A DNA stretch of 64,000 nt, from assembly GCF_040110915.1 (NCBI RefSeq), contig NZ_CP157793.1, positions 1,872,939 through 1,936,938 of the forward strand, given 5' to 3'. Position 1 is the stretch's first letter. The number at the start of each line of letters is the position of its first letter. Made by a program: the position numbers and the translations under genes. Below the pieces are notes generated by a model, which saw only the letters and a list, made by a program, of their open reading frames with translations, was not told where the DNA came from and made no database searches. This DNA comes from Stappia sp. GTDB taxonomy: Bacteria; Pseudomonadota; Alphaproteobacteria; Rhizobiales; Stappiaceae. Shown here one piece after another: positions 55,358-64,000 of this stretch.

Positions 55358-56720
55358 GTTCGCTCGGCTCGCGCATGGTGACGAGCTCTTCCGCCGCGGT
55401 CGGATGCACGGCCATGGTGGCGTCGAAATCGGCCTTGGTCGCGCCCATCTTCAGCGCGATGCCGAGAACCTGGACCAGTTCTCCGGCATCGGGACCGAGC
55501 ACATGCACGCCCAGCACCTTGTCGGTGTCGGCGTCGACGAGCATCTTGAGCAGCATCTTTTCCTCGCGGCCCGAGAGTGTGTGCTTCATCGGGCGGAAGC
55601 GGGCGCGATAGATGTCGATGGATTTGTGGCCGGCGGCCGCTTCGGCCTGCGTCAGGCCGACGGTGCCCATCTCGGGCTGGGAGAAGACGGCCGTCGGGAT
55701 CATCGAATGATCCGCCGCCCAGGTCTTGCCGCCGAACACCGTGTCGGCGAAGGCATGGCCCTCGCGGATCGCCACCGGCGTCAGGTTCACCCGGTCGGTC
55801 ACGTCGCCGACCGCATAGATCGACGGGATATTGGTGCGCGACTGGGCATCGACCACGATGGCGCCGTTCGCAGACATCTCGACCCCCGCGCTCTCCAGCC
55901 CGAGCCCGGCGGTGTTCGGGCGCCGGCCGATGGCGAACATGATCTTGTCCGCCTCGAGCGCGGCACCCTGCCGGGTCCGGCCGAGCAGGCTGCCGTCCCC
56001 CGCCTTCTCGATCGACGTGAAGACATCGCCGCAAAGGACTCGAATGCCTTTGTTTTCCATCTCCTCGTGCAGCGCGGAGCGCAGGTCGTCGTCAAAGCCG
56101 CGCAGGATCTCCTCGCCGCGGTAGATCAGCGTCGTCTCGGCACCGAGCCCGTTGAAGATCCCGGCGAATTCCACCGCGATGTAGCCGCCCCCGGCGACCA
56201 CCACCCGCTTGGGGAAGTCGGCGAGATGGAAGGCCTCGTTGGAGGTGATCACATGCTCGCCGCCCGGCAGCGCGGGGTCGACGTTGGGCGTCGCGCCGAC
56301 GGCGATCAGGATCGTCTTCGCCCGCACGCGGCGCTCGTCGGACAGGAGCCGCACGGTGTGTTCGTCTTCCAGCAGCGCCCGGCTGTCGAACATCTCGACG
56401 CCGGCGCGCTCCAGGTTGCGGCGATAGACCCCCTCCAGGCGGGCGATCTCGCGATCCTTGGCATCGACCAGCCGTTCCCAGTCGAAGTGACGATCGCCGA
56501 CCTGCCAGCCGAAACCGGCGGCGTCCTCGAACTCTTCCGAGAACTTGGAGGCATAGACGAAGAGCTTCTTCGGCACGCAGCCGCGAATGACGCAGGTGCC
56601 GCCGTAGCGATACTCCTCCGCGATCCCGACCCGCGCGCCATGCCCGGCCGCGATGCGTGCCGCGCGCACGCCCCCGGACCCGCCGCCGATCACGAAGAGA
56701 TCATAGTCGAAATCGCTCAT
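55344..56720 (-). CDS. gor: Glutathione-disulfide reductase
   Basis: A 458-residue pyridine nucleotide-disulfide oxidoreductase. The FAD fold 'DLFVIGGGSGGVRAARIAA' begins at residue 7, the redox-active pair is C43/C48 in 'GGTCVIRGCVPKK', the NADPH fold is 'VVVAGGGYIAVEFAGIFNGLG', and the C-terminal base is the His of 'AVHPTAAEELVTM'. It reduces oxidised glutathione in the cytoplasm. The ATG at 56720 is used. The neighbours DUF2059-rpiA-gph match a conserved Rhizobiales order. Confidence 0.95.
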   Translation of the reverse strand: MSDFDYDLFVIGGGSGGVRAARIAAGHGARVGIAEEYRYGGTCVIRGCVPKKLFVYASKFSEEFEDAAGFGWQVGDRHFDWERLVDAKDREIARLEGVYRRNLERAGVEMFDSRALLEDEHTVRLLSDERRVRAKTILIAVGATPNVDPALPGGEHVITSNEAFHLADFPKRVVVAGGGYIAVEFAGIFNGLGAETTLIYRGEEILRGFDDDLRSALHEEMENKGIRVLCGDVFTSIEKAGDGSLLGRTRQGAALEADKIMFAIGRRPNTAGLGLESAGVEMSANGAIVVDAQSRTNIPSIYAVGDVTDRVNLTPVAIREGHAFADTVFGGKTWAADHSMIPTAVFSQPEMGTVGLTQAEAAAGHKSIDIYRARFRPMKHTLSGREEKMLLKMLVDADTDKVLGVHVLGPDAGELVQVLGIALKMGATKADFDATMAVHPTAAEELVTMREPSERLRA

Positions 56721-56830
56721 TGCTGCCTCGTCGTCCCTGCCGCCGCGCACAGTCGGCCCGTGCGGTCGCGGCGCGTCGGTTCCCCGTCAAGGGTCCGTCC
56801 GCGCCTGCAATCGCTGCTGTCAACCGCCGC

Positions 56831-57373
56831 TTACTGGCTCTGCGTCGCGCCGCCCGAGGCGTCGGGGGCCTGAAGGCTTTGACCGAGGCGCTCGCGCACC
56901 ACCGTGACCATTTCGGTGGAAATGGTATCGCCCCACTGCTTGGCCGCGCCGATCGACAGCGCGCGCATCTCGGGCTCCATGCGCGAATACTTCTGACCGA
57001 GGTCGGTCTCGTAGAAGGCTTCGAGCTCCTTCAGTTCCTCGATCGAGAAGCGGCGCGCCCACACCTCGTAGACGAGCTGGTTGAGCTCCGGCCGGCGCTC
57101 GGCCATCTCCAGCGCGACCTCGTTCACCACGGCATCGATCTGCTGGGTGTTGGCCGGGTTGCTCTGAATGAAGAGCGTGCGCGTGCGATCGGCCATCAGC
57201 GGAAGGATATCGTCGAAGGCGCGGATCGCGTTGGCGGCCCGCACGGTGTCGCGCGCGGCGGCCAGATGCTCCTCGGAGATCTCTTCCTGGGCCAGCGTCG
57301 CGGCCGGCGCGCCGACGAGCAGAAGCCCGGCGCAGACCGCGGACATGAGCGAATGGCGAAGCGTCAGATACAT
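56831..57373 (-). CDS. Exported DUF2059 domain protein
   Basis: A 180-residue secreted protein. A signal peptide runs from the ATG at 57373 to an Ala-x-Ala site ('GAPAATLA' before 'QEEISEE'). That start has GGAG 6 bases upstream, whereas the ATG at 57385 lacks a good site. The mature helical domain contains 'RRFSIEELKELEAFYETDLGQKY', the DUF2059 hallmark. Function is unknown; it is regularly found between gor and rpiA in Rhizobiales. A Gln/Ser/Gly-rich tail ends the protein. Confidence 0.85.
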   Translation of the reverse strand: MYLTLRHSLMSAVCAGLLLVGAPAATLAQEEISEEHLAAARDTVRAANAIRAFDDILPLMADRTRTLFIQSNPANTQQIDAVVNEVALEMAERRPELNQLVYEVWARRFSIEELKELEAFYETDLGQKYSRMEPEMRALSIGAAKQWGDTISTEMVTVVRERLGQSLQAPDASGGATQSQ

Positions 57374-57427
57374 CGGGTACTCCATGGAAAACAACGGTCG
57401 CGCCCGCGGGCACGGCGCCATTGATCG

Positions 57428-58123
57428 TTAATCCGGCGCCGGCGTGAGGCGCGTCACCCCCGCCTCGCCGGCAAGATAGGCGGCATCCGCGATGCCGATG
57501 AACAGGCCGTGGTCGACCACGCCCGGAATCTCCAGAAGCGCGCGCGACAGGGCGTCGGCATCCGCGATCTGACCCAATTCGATGTCGAGAATGTGGTGAC
57601 CGCCATCCGTCACGAAGGGCGTGATGCCGCCACGCAGACTCACGCGCCCGCCCTGTCCGAGCCGCACCAGAACGGCATCGATCGCGCGCCGGGTCGCGGC
57701 CAGACCGAAGGGGACGACTTCGACCGGCAGCGGAAAGGCGCCGAGCCGCGCCACCTTCTTGCTGGCATCGGCGATCACGATCATCCGCGCGGACGCCCGC
57801 GCGACGATCTTCTCGCGCAAGAGCGCGCCGCCGCCGCCCTTGATCAGGGTCAGCCGGCCGTCGAGTTCATCGGCGCCGTCGACCGTCAGATCCAGTTCCG
57901 GGCAATCTTCGAGCGTGGTGAGCGGCACGCCGAGCTCGCGGCACAGCGAGGCGGTGCGCTCGGAGGTCGGGACGCCGACGATATCCAGCCCCGCGTTCAC
58001 CCGTTCGGCCAGCGCCCGCACGAAATGCTCCGCGGTGGAGCCGGTCCCGATCCCCAGCCGCATGCCGGTCTCGACCTCGCCAAGCGCGGCTTCCGCCGCG
58101 GCCCGTTTCAACTCATCGCTCAT
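57428..58123 (-). CDS. rpiA: Ribose-5-phosphate isomerase A
   Basis: A 231-residue RpiA that interconverts ribose-5-phosphate and ribulose-5-phosphate. '[14 protein letters not shown]' near residue 25 binds phosphate, '[31 protein letters not shown]' holds the catalytic Asp and Lys residues (shown in parts), and '[14 protein letters not shown]' is conserved. The ATG at 58123 lies in the first unit of a 16-bp tandem array, so its ribosome-binding region consists of repeat sequence (GGATCGAC). Confidence 0.95.
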   Translation of the reverse strand: MSDELKRAAAEAALGEVETGMRLGIGTGSTAEHFVRALAERVNAGLDIVGVPTSERTASLCRELGVPLTTLEDCPELDLTVDGADELDGRLTLIKGGGGALLREKIVARASARMIVIADASKKVARLGAFPLPVEVVPFGLAATRRAIDAVLVRLGQGGRVSLRGGITPFVTDGGHHILDIELGQIADADALSRALLEIPGVVDHGLFIGIADAAYLAGEAGVTRLTPAPD

Positions 58124-58197
58124 GTCGATCCGTGCTCATGTCGATCCGTGCTCATGCCGATCCGTGCTCATGCCGATCCGTGCTCATGCCGATCCGG
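58122..58197. repeat. 16-bp tandem repeat (4.7 units) spanning the rpiA start
   Basis: Units ATG(T/C)CGATCCGTGCTC start at 58122, 58138, 58154, 58170 and 58186 (partial). On the minus strand each unit gives ATGAGCACGGATCG(A/G)C. Since 16 is not a multiple of three, successive upstream ATGs fall in different frames and open short reading frames that end around the rpiA start. Confidence 0.93.
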
Positions 58198-58434
58198 CTT
58201 TCGTGAGGGTCTGCGCGATCACGCCGCGTCGAGCGCGGGTGTAGCATGGCCCGCGCCCGAGGCAAAGGGAGAGCGCCGGCATCGAAGCACCCGGCAGCGC
58301 CCGGTTGCATGACAGGTCACACGCGCCCGGGATTATTTCCCTTGCGTTAACCAAGCATTCAATTCGAAAGGGCACTCTGCAGCGACGTATTTCGCCGGCG
58401 CGATCGACCCGGCGCCGCCCCCTGGAGAGACCGA
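58138..58434. other. Divergent region between rpiA and the PilZ chemoreceptor
   Basis: The rpiA-proximal side is the 16-bp array. The rest, to 58434, has no supported gene. An AT-richer stretch around 58330-58380 may carry the chemoreceptor promoter, but no clear -35/-10 pair was found. GGAGAG sits 5 bases before the chemoreceptor ATG. Confidence 0.5.
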
Positions 58435-60204
58435 ATGCGCCTCTTTTCGTTATCCGGCCGCAAGGATGTTCGGGCGTTGACCGCATCGGACCTTTCGGAC
58501 GACGCAGAAAACCTTCAGTCGGCGGAGCCGACCGAGATTTCCCTTGCGACAGGCCAGCAGACCTCCCTGACGCTCGACCTGATGGAGAGCGACCTGCGGG
58601 CAGCGGCCGCCAAGATCGGCAGCGGCGCGGAAGCGCTCGGGGCGCGGGTGGAGGAACAGCTCGGCGCCCTCTCCTGCATCCGGGAGCGCTCCGACGCGCT
58701 GCGCGAAGAATCGCAGCAGGCCGACGCCACGGCCCGCGACCTGTCGCAGGCCGTCGAGACGCTGGCCGAGGCGAGCGCGGAGATCGACACCCAGGTCGAG
58801 ACCTCCACCCGGCTGGCCGAGGAAGCGCGCGAAGTGGCCGACACCGCGAGCCACGGCATCGAGGACCTGCAGGCCGCCATTCGCGACATCGCCAATGTCG
58901 TGCAGCTGATTTCCGACGTCGCCAAGCAGACCAACCTTCTCGCCCTCAACGCGACCATCGAGGCGGCGCGCGCGGGCGAGGCCGGCAAGGGTTTCGCCGT
59001 CGTCGCCAACGAGGTCAAGGCGCTGTCGGTGGAAACCCAGTCGGCCACCGACGAGATCGTCGCCAACATCGGCCGGCTGCAACGCTCGGCCGAGGGCAGC
59101 ATTCTCGCCGTCAACCGGGTGATCGGCGTGATCGGCGAGATCCTGCCGAGCTTCGAGGTGGTGGCGGGTTCGGTCGCGCGACAGATGGAGACCTCCCGCT
59201 CGGTCGGCGACGCGGCACGGCGCACGGCGGACTTCGTGCGGGCGGTCACGGAAAAGGTCGAGGACATCGGTGCCGCGACGCAGACGGCCGAGGACGCCGG
59301 CGCCGCCGCGCGGCAGGCGTCGAACGGCATGCGCGACCTCGGCGCCGGCCTCGGCCACCGCTTCACCATGATGATCCGCCAGACGGAGATCGGCGACCGT
59401 CGCCGCACCGACCGCCTGCCGGTCGAGATCGCCGGCACGCTGACGCAGGCAGGCACCACGGTTCCCGTGAAATCGCGCGACCTGTCGGACGGTGGCATCC
59501 TGCTGGTGCCGCACGCGGACAGCGACACGCTTCGCCCCGGCGCCGCCGAAGCGGAGCTTGCCGGGCTGGGACACACGCGCCTGCGCATCGTCGCGCGCTC
59601 GGACAACGGATTGCATTGCGCCTTCGACGCGGTCTCGCCCGAGTTCGGCGACGCCGTCGCCCAGGCGCTCACGCGCAGTCGCGATGCGCTCGCGCCGCTG
59701 ATCGCCTGCGCCCAGAACGGGGCGGCGCGGATCGTGGAGGCGCTCGACGCGGCCCTTGCGGCACGGCGGCTGACGCTGGACGCGCTGTTCGACACCGACT
59801 ATCGGCCGGTCCCCGACACCGATCCGCAGCAGGTCACCACACGCGCCCTGGGTGTCCTTGAGGAGGTCCTGCCGCCGATCCAGGAGGACATTCTCGCCGC
59901 AAGCCGGGGCATGGCCTTCTGCGCGGCCGTCGACCGCAACGGCTATCTGCCGGTGCACAATCTGATCTACTCCAAGCCGCAGCGCCCCGACGATCCGGGC
60001 TGGAACGCCGCGAACTGCCGCAACAAGCGGATCTTCGACGATCGCGCCGGCCTCAGCGCGGCGCGCAACACCCGCCCCTTTCTGGTCCAGACCTATCCGC
60101 GCGACATGGGCAACGGCACCATCGTCTGGATGCGCGAGGTCGACGCGCCGATCCTCGTGGACGGACGCCACTGGGGCGGGTTCCGCACCGCCTACAAGCT
60201 GTGA
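58435..60204 (+). CDS. Soluble chemoreceptor with PilZ domain and C-terminal sensor domain
   Basis: A 589-residue cytoplasmic protein with no transmembrane helix. A methyl-accepting signalling hairpin covers about 50-300, with the conserved tip '[20 protein letters not shown]' at 165-184. A PilZ domain follows at 320-410 with both cyclic di-GMP motifs intact: RxxxR (R323-R327) and DxSxxG (D349, S351, G354). The last 180 residues ('[15 protein letters not shown]', '[13 protein letters not shown]', '[14 protein letters not shown]') match a sensor-like region common at the C-terminus of alphaproteobacterial soluble chemoreceptors. It probably couples cyclic di-GMP level to chemotaxis or motility. 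Confidence 0.9.
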   Translation: MRLFSLSGRKDVRALTASDLSDDAENLQSAEPTEISLATGQQTSLTLDLMESDLRAAAAKIGSGAEALGARVEEQLGALSCIRERSDALREESQQADATARDLSQAVETLAEASAEIDTQVETSTRLAEEAREVADTASHGIEDLQAAIRDIANVVQLISDVAKQTNLLALNATIEAARAGEAGKGFAVVANEVKALSVETQSATDEIVANIGRLQRSAEGSILAVNRVIGVIGEILPSFEVVAGSVARQMETSRSVGDAARRTADFVRAVTEKVEDIGAATQTAEDAGAAARQASNGMRDLGAGLGHRFTMMIRQTEIGDRRRTDRLPVEIAGTLTQAGTTVPVKSRDLSDGGILLVPHADSDTLRPGAAEAELAGLGHTRLRIVARSDNGLHCAFDAVSPEFGDAVAQALTRSRDALAPLIACAQNGAARIVEALDAALAARRLTLDALFDTDYRPVPDTDPQQVTTRALGVLEEVLPPIQEDILAASRGMAFCAAVDRNGYLPVHNLIYSKPQRPDDPGWNAANCRNKRIFDDRAGLSAARNTRPFLVQTYPRDMGNGTIVWMREVDAPILVDGRHWGGFRTAYKL

Positions 60205-60299
60205 GACCACAGACGGCGCCTGCACGGTCCTTGCGCCTCCGCCCCGCCCGGGGTAATCGAGCGGCCCGTGTCGTGTTTCCCGGCGTCGTGAAGAGGCTC

Positions 60300-60977
60300 A
60301 TGTCCGCATCCGTCTTCGTCTTCGATCTCGACGGCACGCTCGTCGACACAAAGCCCGATCTGGCCGCCGCGCTGAACGCGGTGCTCCACGCCGAGGGGCT
60401 CGCCCGCGTGATGCCCGACGCGCTCGGCCATCTCTACGGTCAGGGGGCTCGGGCAATGCTGTGCAGGGGCCTTGCGGAAAACGGGATCGACACGCCGGAC
60501 GAAGGGCTTCTCGACCGTCTGCAGACGGCCTTCATCGCCCATTACGCGGAGCACATCGCGGTCGAAAGCCGTCCCTTTCCCGGCGCGCTGGAAGCCGTCG
60601 CGGCCTTACGCGCTCAGGGCCACAAGACCGCCATCTGCACCAACAAGAAAGAGCATCTGGCGCTCCGCCTGCTCGACGTCCTGGGCCTGACGGGAAGCTT
60701 CGACGCCCTGGTCGGGGGCGACACCTTCGCGTGCTCCAAGCCGCATGCCGAGCCGCTGCTCGGTGCGATCGCGCGCGCCGGCGGCGAGCCGACCCGCGCG
60801 GTGATGATCGGCGACAGCCGCACCGACATCGACGCGGCACGCAACGCGCGGATTCCCGTCGTCGCCGTCACCTTCGGCTATAGCGACACGCCCGTGGCAC
60901 AGCTGAGCCCCGATGCGGTGATCTCGCACTTCGATGCGCTGGCGCGCGCGCTCGCCGATCTTTCCCACACCGCATGA
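60300..60977 (+). CDS. gph: HAD-family phosphoglycolate phosphatase
   Basis: A 225-residue HAD hydrolase from the ATG at 60300. The nucleophile loop is 'FDLDGTLVDTK' (D9 nucleophile, D11 acid), motif II Thr is in 'AICTNKKEHL', motif III Lys in 'FACSKPHAEPL' and motif IV 'MIGDSRTDIDAA'. It removes phosphate from 2-phosphoglycolate, which forms in DNA repair and oxygenase side reactions. In related genomes gph adjoins rpiA; here a chemoreceptor gene lies between them. Confidence 0.88.
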   Translation: MSASVFVFDLDGTLVDTKPDLAAALNAVLHAEGLARVMPDALGHLYGQGARAMLCRGLAENGIDTPDEGLLDRLQTAFIAHYAEHIAVESRPFPGALEAVAALRAQGHKTAICTNKKEHLALRLLDVLGLTGSFDALVGGDTFACSKPHAEPLLGAIARAGGEPTRAVMIGDSRTDIDAARNARIPVVAVTFGYSDTPVAQLSPDAVISHFDALARALADLSHTA

Positions 60978-61073
60978 CCCGTCCGCACCGACCGGGTCTG
61001 TAGCGCCGGGGCGGCCGGCGAAACCCGTCACGCTCCCACGTCCCGCATGCTCACCGGGACGCGGGCAAGGACG

Positions 61074-61099
61074 AAAAGGGCGACGCCTTCGCGCCGCCC
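61074..61099 (-). terminator. Intrinsic terminator after the dCache chemoreceptor gene
   Basis: On the minus strand GGGCGGCG pairs with CGTCGCCC (one G-U pair) around a 6-base loop and is followed by TTTTC. It lies 35 bases beyond the chemoreceptor stop codon. Confidence 0.7.
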
Positions 61100-61134
61100 C
61101 TGCCCTTCGTTCGGTATCGCCGCTTGAAAGCCGG

Positions 61135-63102
61135 TCAGGCGGCGCGGATCTGCGTGAGGAAATCCGTGACCCGCGAACGCAGCTCGCTGGCCTGCCCCGA
61201 CAAGGCCGTCGACGCGGTCAGCAGGACACGGGCGCTTCTTCCGGTATCGGTGGCGCCTTCCGAGACCTGTGCCAGCGTTTGCGAGACATCCTGCGTTCCC
61301 GCGGCGACCTCATGCACATTCCTCGAGATCTCGCCGGTGGCGGCGCTTTGCTGCTCCACCGCCGCCGCGATTTCGGACGAAATCGCCGACATTTCGCCGA
61401 TCACCGAGCTGATCCCCTCGATCGCCATCGCCGCCTGACCCGAAACGGTCTGCATGGCCTGGATCTGGGTCGCGATTTCCTCCGTCGCCGAAGCGGTCTG
61501 ATTGGCGAGCGTCTTGACCTCGGAGGCAACCACCGCGAAGCCCTTGCCCGCCTCGCCGGCGCGCGCCGCCTCGATCGTCGCATTCAGCGCAAGGAGGTTT
61601 GTCTGCGCCGCGATGTCATTGATGAGCTTGACGATCTGGCTGATCTTGTCGGTCGTTGCAACGAGGCTCTTCACGGTCTCGTTGGTCTCTGCCGCCGCCG
61701 TCGAGGCTCGGTTGGTGATCTTGTTCGACGCGCTCACGCGGCTGGCGATTTCGGCGATCGATGAGGTCAGTTCTTCCGAGGCGGCCGCGACGGACCGGAC
61801 ATTGACAGCAGCCTCCTCGGACGCTGCGGCTGCGGTCGAAACGCCTTCCGAACTCGCCTGCGAAGTGCCGGTCAGCTGTTCCGCCGTCTTCTCGACCTCC
61901 TCGGTCGCACGGCGGACTTCCTCCAGTGCACTGCCGACATCCGCTCCGAACTGCTCGATGAGTCGCTCGACGGCTTCCACCCGTCGCTGTTTGGCCGCCT
62001 GTTCCGCCTCCTGCTCCGCATGAAGCCGGCGACGTTCGACGGCATTCTCCTTGAACACCGCGACAGCAGAGGCGATGGCGCCGATTTCGTCACTCCGCGC
62101 CAGACCGGGAACGACCGTCTCGAGATCGCCATCGGCAATGCGGCTCATGGAGTGCGTGACCTGCGCAAGGGGTCGCGCGAGCAGCTGCCGGAAGACGGTT
62201 CCAAGCGTCCCGATCATCACGACGATCGCGATCCCGGCCGCGATCAGCACGGTCCTGCGGAAATCCGTGACTTCGGCAAAGGCAACGCCGCGATCAATGG
62301 ACATGCCAACATGCCAGTCCACGCCCGGCAGACCGGGAATTGGCTCGAAACGCAGCAGCCTTTCGCTGCCATCGACGCGGACCGCCGACTGAAGCGCATC
62401 CGAAAGGGCGAGATCGCCGTCCGGGAAACTCTCCGCGAGGGTCCGCGAAATCTGGTCCGCCTCCGGATGGATGAGAATCTTGCCCTTGCCATCGACGATG
62501 AACAGGTGCCCGAGGTCACCCAGATCGGAGTCCACCAGCATCTGGCGCACCGTATCGATGGCGAAGTCGCTTCCGACAACGCCGACGAGCGCTCCGTCCA
62601 CGAAACGCGGCACGGCAACGGTCACCGTCAGCCCGCCGGAACTGGCGTCCATGTAGGGCTCGGTGAGGGTTGGCCCACCCGCTTCGGCCGCGGCCTTGTA
62701 CCAGGGCCGCTGTCGGGGATCGTAGCCTTCCGGCAACTCGATGTCCGGCCAGGCGATCATCTTGCCCGCCTCGGTTCCGTAGTAGGTCAGATCGAACGTC
62801 TCGACGAGCGCGGGAAGGTCGAAGCTCTGCGGCCGTATCGCCTCGTTTTCGAGGTCCCGGAGGGATTGCGCGGCTGCTTGCGTCAACAGGACGCGGCTGC
62901 CGAGCCAATTGTCGACGCCCCGCGCCATTGCCTTGCCCAGAAACGAAAGCGTTTCATCGACCTTTCTGGAGGCTTCCATTCGCTTGGTCGTATCGTTGTA
63001 GAAGGCGAAACCGGCGAAAACGATGACCACGACGAGCGTCGCGGCCGCGAGTATACGGCTCATCAAGCCGCGACCCGGGGTTCGAGAGCGAGACATCGAC
63101 AT
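61135..63102 (-). CDS. Methyl-accepting chemotaxis protein with dCache sensor
   Basis: A 655-residue transmembrane chemoreceptor. TM1 is at about 14-34 and TM2 near 280-300. Between them is a double-Cache periplasmic domain with '[29 protein letters not shown]' (in parts), the pattern found in many amino-acid and amine sensors. A HAMP domain follows and then the signalling hairpin with '[20 protein letters not shown]'. There is no C-terminal CheR-binding pentapeptide. The ATG at 63102 has GGAGGT 10 bases upstream. Confidence 0.93.
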   Translation of the reverse strand: MSMSRSRTPGRGLMSRILAAATLVVVIVFAGFAFYNDTTKRMEASRKVDETLSFLGKAMARGVDNWLGSRVLLTQAAAQSLRDLENEAIRPQSFDLPALVETFDLTYYGTEAGKMIAWPDIELPEGYDPRQRPWYKAAAEAGGPTLTEPYMDASSGGLTVTVAVPRFVDGALVGVVGSDFAIDTVRQMLVDSDLGDLGHLFIVDGKGKILIHPEADQISRTLAESFPDGDLALSDALQSAVRVDGSERLLRFEPIPGLPGVDWHVGMSIDRGVAFAEVTDFRRTVLIAAGIAIVVMIGTLGTVFRQLLARPLAQVTHSMSRIADGDLETVVPGLARSDEIGAIASAVAVFKENAVERRRLHAEQEAEQAAKQRRVEAVERLIEQFGADVGSALEEVRRATEEVEKTAEQLTGTSQASSEGVSTAAAASEEAAVNVRSVAAASEELTSSIAEIASRVSASNKITNRASTAAAETNETVKSLVATTDKISQIVKLINDIAAQTNLLALNATIEAARAGEAGKGFAVVASEVKTLANQTASATEEIATQIQAMQTVSGQAAMAIEGISSVIGEMSAISSEIAAAVEQQSAATGEISRNVHEVAAGTQDVSQTLAQVSEGATDTGRSARVLLTASTALSGQASELRSRVTDFLTQIRAA

Positions 63103-63474
63103 TTTTGCAAGACCTCCAGGGGCCGGCTCGGGTTTCGCCCGAGTTCCGTAGCGGCACAGTGAATTCCTTTGAAACTCACCTAGAGGAGATTCGTAACAAA
63201 AGGGTTTCCTGCGTTCTTCTGAATCAAGACGCACGGCAATAAAAACAAACAGAACAAGTAATACACCTGGATCCGCAGGGACTGCGAATTCTGCCCGGTC
63301 GAACCCAAGCTGTCAGAGCGCCGACACGGCCTGACACCGGCGGCGTCTGCTCCATCGGGCAAGCGAACGGCGAGATCTCGCAGGCATTGCGACCCGGCCC
63401 GGCAAACGATCGAAGAAAAACCGAGGCATGAAGCGGTCGCCGCCTGCACGTTTTGCGCAACCCGGTGTCGGCGG
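63103..63474. other. Promoter-side intergenic region of the dCache chemoreceptor
   Basis: About 370 bases with no supported gene. A small hairpin CTCGGG-TTTCG-CCCGAG lies at 63127-63143 in the probable leader. The stretch from about 63180 to 63270 is AT-rich and presumably contains the minus-strand chemoreceptor promoter, though no consensus elements stand out. Confidence 0.5.
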
Positions 63475-64000
63475 TCAGAAGTCGTTGACGAGACGCGACC
63501 AGCTCTCGGACGCCAGGCCGCCGGCGTAGAAGCGGCCCGACTCGACCGCCTCCCGCAGTCCGTCGTCGACCGACGCATAGAGAAAATATCCTCTGTGGCG
63601 AAAGCCCATGTGCGGCTGCACCTGGAGGGCCGCGAGCAGGAACTGCTGCGCCATGCCGTGCGCCATCGTGTGACCCTCCGCATCGAGACGCACGAGCAAG
63701 GCCTCCACCGCCGCCGCCTCGTCTCCGGGCGCGCACAAGAGGTTCAGCACCCAGGCCGGCCCCTCGGGCTTTGCGTAATAGGCATAGGCCGCCTTGATGC
63801 CGCCGGCCGCCGTCTCCGCCAGCGCGAACGACAGCTGTCCGCGGCGATGGTTGCGCGCCGCCATGGTCGCGATCCATCCGAACTCGGCGCATTGCCAGTC
63901 GGGATACACTTCGAAACGTTTCAGGAATGCGTGTGCCGCCTCCGCGAAGGCCGCCGCATCGACCGCGCGCAGCGACAGCGTTTCGGCCGCGCGGGCCGGC
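63475..64000 (-). CDS. Acetyltransferase-like protein (possible GNAT fold), N-terminus beyond the window
   Basis: The reading frame is open to the right edge, giving the last 174 or so residues of a larger protein. A GTG at 63909 is internal, because coding-like sequence ('LSLRAVDAAAFAEAAHAFLKRF') continues upstream of it. The visible part has 'FGWIATMAARNHRRGQLSFAL', a strand-helix region 'AWVLNLLCAPGDEAAAVEALL' and 'MGFRHRGYFLYASV', and ends 'YAGGLASESWSRLVNDF', reminiscent of GNAT-type proteins. No acetyl-CoA loop is certain, so family assignment is tentative. Confidence 0.55.
   Translation of the reverse strand, partial: PARAAETLSLRAVDAAAFAEAAHAFLKRFEVYPDWQCAEFGWIATMAARNHRRGQLSFALAETAAGGIKAAYAYYAKPEGPAWVLNLLCAPGDEAAAVEALLVRLDAEGHTMAHGMAQQFLLAALQVQPHMGFRHRGYFLYASVDDGLREAVESGRFYAGGLASESWSRLVNDF

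Noticed and set aside
1..64000. tRNA, rRNA or insertion sequences
   Set aside because: The gaps between genes were read for cloverleaf-like sequence, transposase frames and terminal repeats; none was convincing apart from the small palindromic element at 34153.

Overview
The window is GC-rich throughout and reads as part of an alphaproteobacterial chromosome, most likely Hyphomicrobiales (Rhizobiales). Three things point there: the gor / DUF2059 / rpiA / gph neighbourhood near the right end, the many branched-chain-type and polyamine-type ABC importers, and a double-hairpin 'CTAGAGCA...TGCTCTAG' element of the kind common between rhizobial genes. No rRNA, tRNA, CRISPR array or insertion sequence was found.

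Region A (1-11443, + strand) is one tightly overlapping operon. It holds a Liv-type ABC importer (livH cut by the window edge, livM, livG, livF), a LeuCD-like hydratase, an isocitrate-lyase/PEP-mutase-family lyase, hydantoinase/oxoprolinase subunits B and A, an isochorismatase-fold protein lacking the nucleophilic cysteine, and a fumarate-reductase/KsdD-like flavoprotein. It looks like uptake plus catabolism of a small cyclic amide, imide or similar acid, ending in 2-hydroxyacid cleavage. The substrate is unknown, and this is the best candidate for an undescribed pathway. Region B (11661-20976, - strand) is a second long operon: a PotABCD-type importer, class III aminotransferase, BKACE-type beta-keto acid cleavage enzyme, GNAT, acetylpolyamine amidohydrolase, DAO-type flavoprotein and RidA, with a divergent LysR regulator. 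It suggests use of an acylated polyamine-like compound. An ornithine-cyclodeaminase-family gene follows.

Region C (23197-43036) is a split phenylacetate (paa) locus. On the - strand, paaN leads an operon that continues into a complete livKHMGF importer, so that importer probably carries phenylacetate or a related aromatic acid. On the + strand lie paaG, paaI, paaK and a TetR-type paaR. A TetR-type palindrome sits inside the predicted paaN promoter, with a related one before paaR. The epoxidase genes paaABCDE (- strand) have their own promoter, flanked by a long inverted repeat and preceded by paaX, so two regulators appear to share the locus. Between the halves lie a Doc-type toxin-antitoxin pair split by a palindromic element, a CHASE4-GGDEF cyclase and a Tat-exported flavin amine oxidase that might generate phenylacetaldehyde.

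Region D (43049-55113) holds puuE, a small membrane protein, a PadR-regulated RND efflux pair with an enlarged pump subunit, a BCCT transporter, a gamma-glutamylcyclotransferase-like gene divergent from a class V aminotransferase-fold gene, and a MarR gene coupled to a small membrane protein. Region E (55294-64000) is housekeeping and chemotaxis: gor, a DUF2059 protein, rpiA, a soluble chemoreceptor with a PilZ domain, gph, a dCache chemoreceptor and a gene cut by the right edge.

A recurring oddity is short tandem duplication at gene boundaries (42, 30, 21-22, 17, 16 and 14 bp units). Several copies carry a start codon, creating tiny upstream reading frames, or a stop codon.
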